From Sedimenticola hydrogenitrophicus (GTDB taxonomy: Bacteria > Pseudomonadota > Gammaproteobacteria > Chromatiales > Chromatiaceae): 44,001 nucleotides of DNA. Below, piece by piece: positions 41,919 to 44,001 of the stretch (position 1 is the first letter of the stretch; each line of letters starts with the position of its first letter). The position numbers and the translations under genes were made by a program. The notes under the pieces were generated by a model that worked only from the letters and a program-made list of their open reading frames with translations, was not told where the DNA came from and ran no database searches. The stretch is from positions 1 through 44,001 of the forward strand of contig NZ_JAQGEI010000043.1 in assembly GCF_029017505.1 (NCBI RefSeq), in the 5' to 3' direction.

Positions 41919-42938
41919 TTAACGGATAGGCGGAGCGTACTGCAGACCACCCTTGTTCCAGAGCGCGTTCTGCCCACGCGCGATCTTCAGCGCACTGCCC
42001 TGACCCACATTGCGCTCGAAGGCCTCGCCGTAGTTACCGACCTGCTTGATGATATTGGTCGCCCAGTCGTCGGCGAGGCCAAGCCCGCCGCCCTTGATGC
42101 CCTCCTGACCCAGCAGGCGACGGATGTTGGGATCGCTACTGGACATCATCTGCTCGACATTGGCGGAGCTCACCCCCAGCTCCTCGGCATTCAGCATGGC
42201 GAACAGCGACCAGCGGACAATCTTGTACCACTCCTCATCACCCTGGGCGGTGACCGGACCCAGCGGCTCCTTGGAGATCACCTCGGGCAGCACCAGGGCA
42301 CCATCGGGATTGCCCAGTTTGATGCGCAGGGCATAGAGCTGGGACTGATCCGAAGTCAGGGCGTCGCAGCGCCCCGAGTCGAAGGCCTTTACGGTTTCGT
42401 CGGAGGAGTCGAAGGTGACCGGCGTATAGGACATGTCGTTGGCGCGGAAATAATCGGCCAGGTTGAGCTCGGTCGTGGTGCCGGCCTGGATACAGAACGA
42501 GGCGCCATCCAGTTCCAGCGCGCTCTTCACGCCCAGTTTCTTGGTGACCATGAAGCCCTGTCCGTCGTAGTAGTTGACACCGGCGAAATTGAGGCCCAGG
42601 GACGAATCGCGGGTCAGGGTCCAGGTGGTATTACGGGAGAGCATGTCGATCTCACCCGATTGCAGGGCGGTGAAGCGCTCCTTGGCGGTCAGGGGTGTAT
42701 ATTTGACCTTACCGGCATCGCCGAACACGGCTGCTGCCACGGCGCGGCAGACATCCACATCCAGGCCCGACCAGTTGCCCTTTTCATCGGCACTGGAGAA
42801 CCCGGGTAGGCCTGTACTTACGCCGCATTGCACAAACCCTTTCTTCTTGACTCCGTCGAGGGTTGCGCCGGCAAAGGCGTTGCTTGACATGACCGCGGTC
42901 AGAGCGACCGCGGAGGCGATTACATGAATTTTCTTCAT
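41919..42938 (-). CDS. aapJ: General L-amino acid ABC transporter substrate-binding protein
   Basis: This 339-residue periplasmic binding protein captures polar amino acids for AapQMP. A signal peptide, MKKIHVIASAVALTAVMSSN ending AFA-GATLD, is followed by the SBP_bac_3 fold with VQCGVSTGLPGFSSADEKGN near the start and GLDVDVCRAVAAAVFGD in lobe 1. FCIQAGTTTELNLADYF is in the hinge region, and the long C-terminal part contains VGNYGEAFERNVG. It is the first gene of the operon, separated from aapQ by about 90 bp, as is usual for an abundant binding protein. Confidence 0.95.
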   Translation of the reverse strand: MKKIHVIASAVALTAVMSSNAFAGATLDGVKKKGFVQCGVSTGLPGFSSADEKGNWSGLDVDVCRAVAAAVFGDAGKVKYTPLTAKERFTALQSGEIDMLSRNTTWTLTRDSSLGLNFAGVNYYDGQGFMVTKKLGVKSALELDGASFCIQAGTTTELNLADYFRANDMSYTPVTFDSSDETVKAFDSGRCDALTSDQSQLYALRIKLGNPDGALVLPEVISKEPLGPVTAQGDEEWYKIVRWSLFAMLNAEELGVSSANVEQMMSSSDPNIRRLLGQEGIKGGGLGLADDWATNIIKQVGNYGEAFERNVGQGSALKIARGQNALWNKGGLQYAPPIR

Positions 42939-43339
42939 GGTACTGTGTTCCCCTTGTGAGAGATATTGTTGACATCGGTTTGATGTTTTCCGGTACGTGC
43001 AGCTCTACTGCATGCCCCGCGCCGATCCTCCTCGGCAACGACGGCGGCGCACCCCCTTCCCGGTCGAGATCAGACGTTTATCCAAAAACGCTAAAGTACT
43101 GATACACAACATGGTAAAGTCAAATAAACTCTAGCCCGCCTGCGTACGATCTGCAAGCCTATTCGAAAGTTCGGGAAAACTTCGGTTGTTGCGGCGCAAT
43201 AAAGCCGATACGGTCCATATTAAGGTATAAACTGCCGTCTAATCCGGCAAATTCCCGATTCAACCATAAAATCCCAATGGCCATCCGCTGCGCCGCAGCA
43301 ACCAATCGGGCCGGCAAACGCGCCGCCCAGGCGGTCGAC
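42939..43339. other. Intergenic region upstream of aapJ
   Basis: The 401-bp gap contains the aapJ promoter on the minus strand and the 3' end of the thioesterase gene at its right edge. TTGACT (43118-43123, minus strand) could be a -35, but no convincing -10 follows. No -24/-12 sigma-54 motif was found. The centre (43080-43260) is moderately AT-rich. There is no gene, terminator or repeat that I can support. Confidence 0.5.
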
Positions 43340-43816
43340 TCAGCCGCCCTCCGGTTGCGCCCGTACGGCCATCAAGGTCTGCAGCGCGGTGGCGCAGAGC
43401 ATTTCCCGCCCCTGTTCAACGGCCAGGATCTCGATCTCCGTGGTGGTCAGCGAACGGCCGGCGCGGACCACCCGGCCGCGGCCGATCAGGCGCTCGCCGC
43501 GACCCGGCGCGACCATATTGGTCTTGTACTCCACGGTGACTATCCACATCCCCTCCGGGAGCAGGCTCCAGCCGGCAAACCCTCCGGACACATCGGCCAG
43601 GGTGGCGATGGCCCCGCCATGGAAATAGCCGTGGTTCTGACTGATATCCTGCCGGTAGGGAAGCTGCAGCTCACAGAACCCGGGTTCGATCCGGCACAGC
43701 TCCACGCCCAGCGCTGCCAGCATCGCCTGCCCGGCAAACGCCTCCCGCACCCGCTGGACGTAGTCCGGATTACGCGGTTCGAAGGTCAGGGAATCACTGT
43801 GGCGACACTGTCTCAT
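43340..43816 (-). CDS. PaaI-type hotdog thioesterase
   Basis: This 158-residue hotdog-fold protein probably hydrolyses acyl-CoA thioesters. The family motif NHGYFHGGAIATLADVSGGF (61-80) contains the HGG turn (66-68) and catalytic-type Asp75. The strand VTVEYKTNMVAPGRGERLIG follows, as in PaaI/YbgC-like phenylacetate-type thioesterases. It has no neighbouring degradation genes; a palindromic operator-like site lies 38 bp upstream. The length is normal, and the start is ATG 43816. The substrate (aromatic, branched or general acyl-CoA) is not decided. Confidence 0.9.
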   Translation of the reverse strand: MRQCRHSDSLTFEPRNPDYVQRVREAFAGQAMLAALGVELCRIEPGFCELQLPYRQDISQNHGYFHGGAIATLADVSGGFAGWSLLPEGMWIVTVEYKTNMVAPGRGERLIGRGRVVRAGRSLTTTEIEILAVEQGREMLCATALQTLMAVRAQPEGG

Positions 43817-43853
43817 CGGTTCTCTCCAGTCACTGCCGGATCAACCTTAAGTC

Positions 43854-43869
43854 ACGTTAACGTTAACGT
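43854..43869. promoter_or_regulatory. Perfect 16-bp palindrome upstream of the thioesterase gene
   Basis: ACGTTAACGTTAACGT is a perfect palindrome 38 bp before the thioesterase start codon. Repeated ACGTTAACGT cores resemble operators of the LiuR (MerR-type) regulators of branched-chain amino acid and acyl-CoA degradation. An acyl-CoA thioesterase would fit such a regulon. The factor cannot be identified from this window. Confidence 0.5.
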
Positions 43870-43900
43870 CAATAATTTCGCTCCCGGCCTGTTCGGCCTG

Positions 43901-44001
43901 TTAAGGGGTCCGGCCTGTTAAGGGGTCAGTGTTAAGGGGTCAGTGTTAAGGGGTCAGTGTTAAGGGGTCAGTGTTAGTGTTAAGGGGTCAGTGTTAGTGT
44001 T
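43901..44001. repeat. 14-bp tandem repeat array, TTAAGGGGTCAGTG
   Basis: After an isolated TTAAGGGGTC (43901-43910) come four consecutive 14-bp units TTAAGGGGTCAGTG (from 43918), then a 6-bp remnant TTAGTG, a fifth unit, and another TTAGTG running off the window. The 6-bp pieces equal the unit minus AAGGGGTC, suggesting slippage deletions. The same core is inverted at 12639-12674. The array continues past the edge, so its full size is unknown. Confidence 0.9.

Noticed and set aside
43901..44001. Possible CRISPR array
   Set aside because: The units are 14 bp and directly adjacent with no unique spacers.

Overview
The window is a GC-rich, densely coding chromosomal segment of a gammaproteobacterium. 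The evidence is a full-length Crp/Vfr with an OsmC-family gene diverging from it (the crp-yhfA arrangement of Escherichia coli), an rplM-rpsI pair, argS followed by an FtsN-like SPOR gene, feoABC, and PriA. A free-living or facultatively symbiotic Chromatiales-like lineage is plausible but cannot be proven from this sequence alone. No prophage, secretion system, CRISPR array, restriction system or intact transposase gene was seen. The content is core and housekeeping genes with many small repeats between them.

Layout, left to right. 1-1.1 kb: tRNA-Gln, rpsI and rplM on the minus strand. 1.1-5.3 kb: an AT-rich patch with an orphan terminator, a GlcF-like Fe-S protein, then a two-gene polyamine operon (carboxy(nor)spermidine dehydrogenase and decarboxylase). 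5.3-8.3 kb: repeat elements, OsmC and Crp, and a two-domain membrane protein of unknown role. 8.3-12.6 kb: an RND efflux adaptor and pump. 12.7-16.5 kb: a TraB-family membrane protein, then a lipoprotein / AI-2E-type permease / hypothetical operon. 16.5-20.7 kb: a repeat cluster and a giant FAD plus Fe-S oxidoreductase (DUF3683 type). 20.7-25.5 kb: a nested transposon remnant, PilZ, an isoprenylcysteine-methyltransferase-like membrane protein, a ClC channel and a SAM methyltransferase. 25.6-28.5 kb: feoABC behind a probable Fur box. 28.6-35.2 kb: SPOR protein, argS, an AidB-like acyl-CoA dehydrogenase and priA. 35.2-35.8 kb: an AT-rich gap with consensus DnaA boxes. 35.8-38.5 kb: HNH nuclease, fructosamine kinase and di-heme cytochrome c peroxidase. 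38.7-42.9 kb: a complete aapJQMP amino-acid ABC transporter. 43.3 kb to the end: a hotdog thioesterase and a 14-bp tandem repeat.

The most distinctive feature is the small non-coding mobile DNA between genes. Four elements are exactly 159 bp long with GGG...CCC inverted termini (three of one type, one of a relative). Two tiny elements, 108 bp and 35 bp, have perfect 12-bp GTAACTACTCAC termini and exact 8-bp target duplications, which fits the IS66 family. REP-like GTAGGGGC and GTAGGGTGGGCA palindromes and TTAAGGGGTC repeats also recur. One 159-bp copy runs in frame into the ClC gene, and two inverted copies bracket the methyltransferase gene. I found no clear new multi-gene system. The best leads are the miniature elements, the DnaA-box locus beside priA, and a ClC protein with a channel-like residue at the internal proton-glutamate position.
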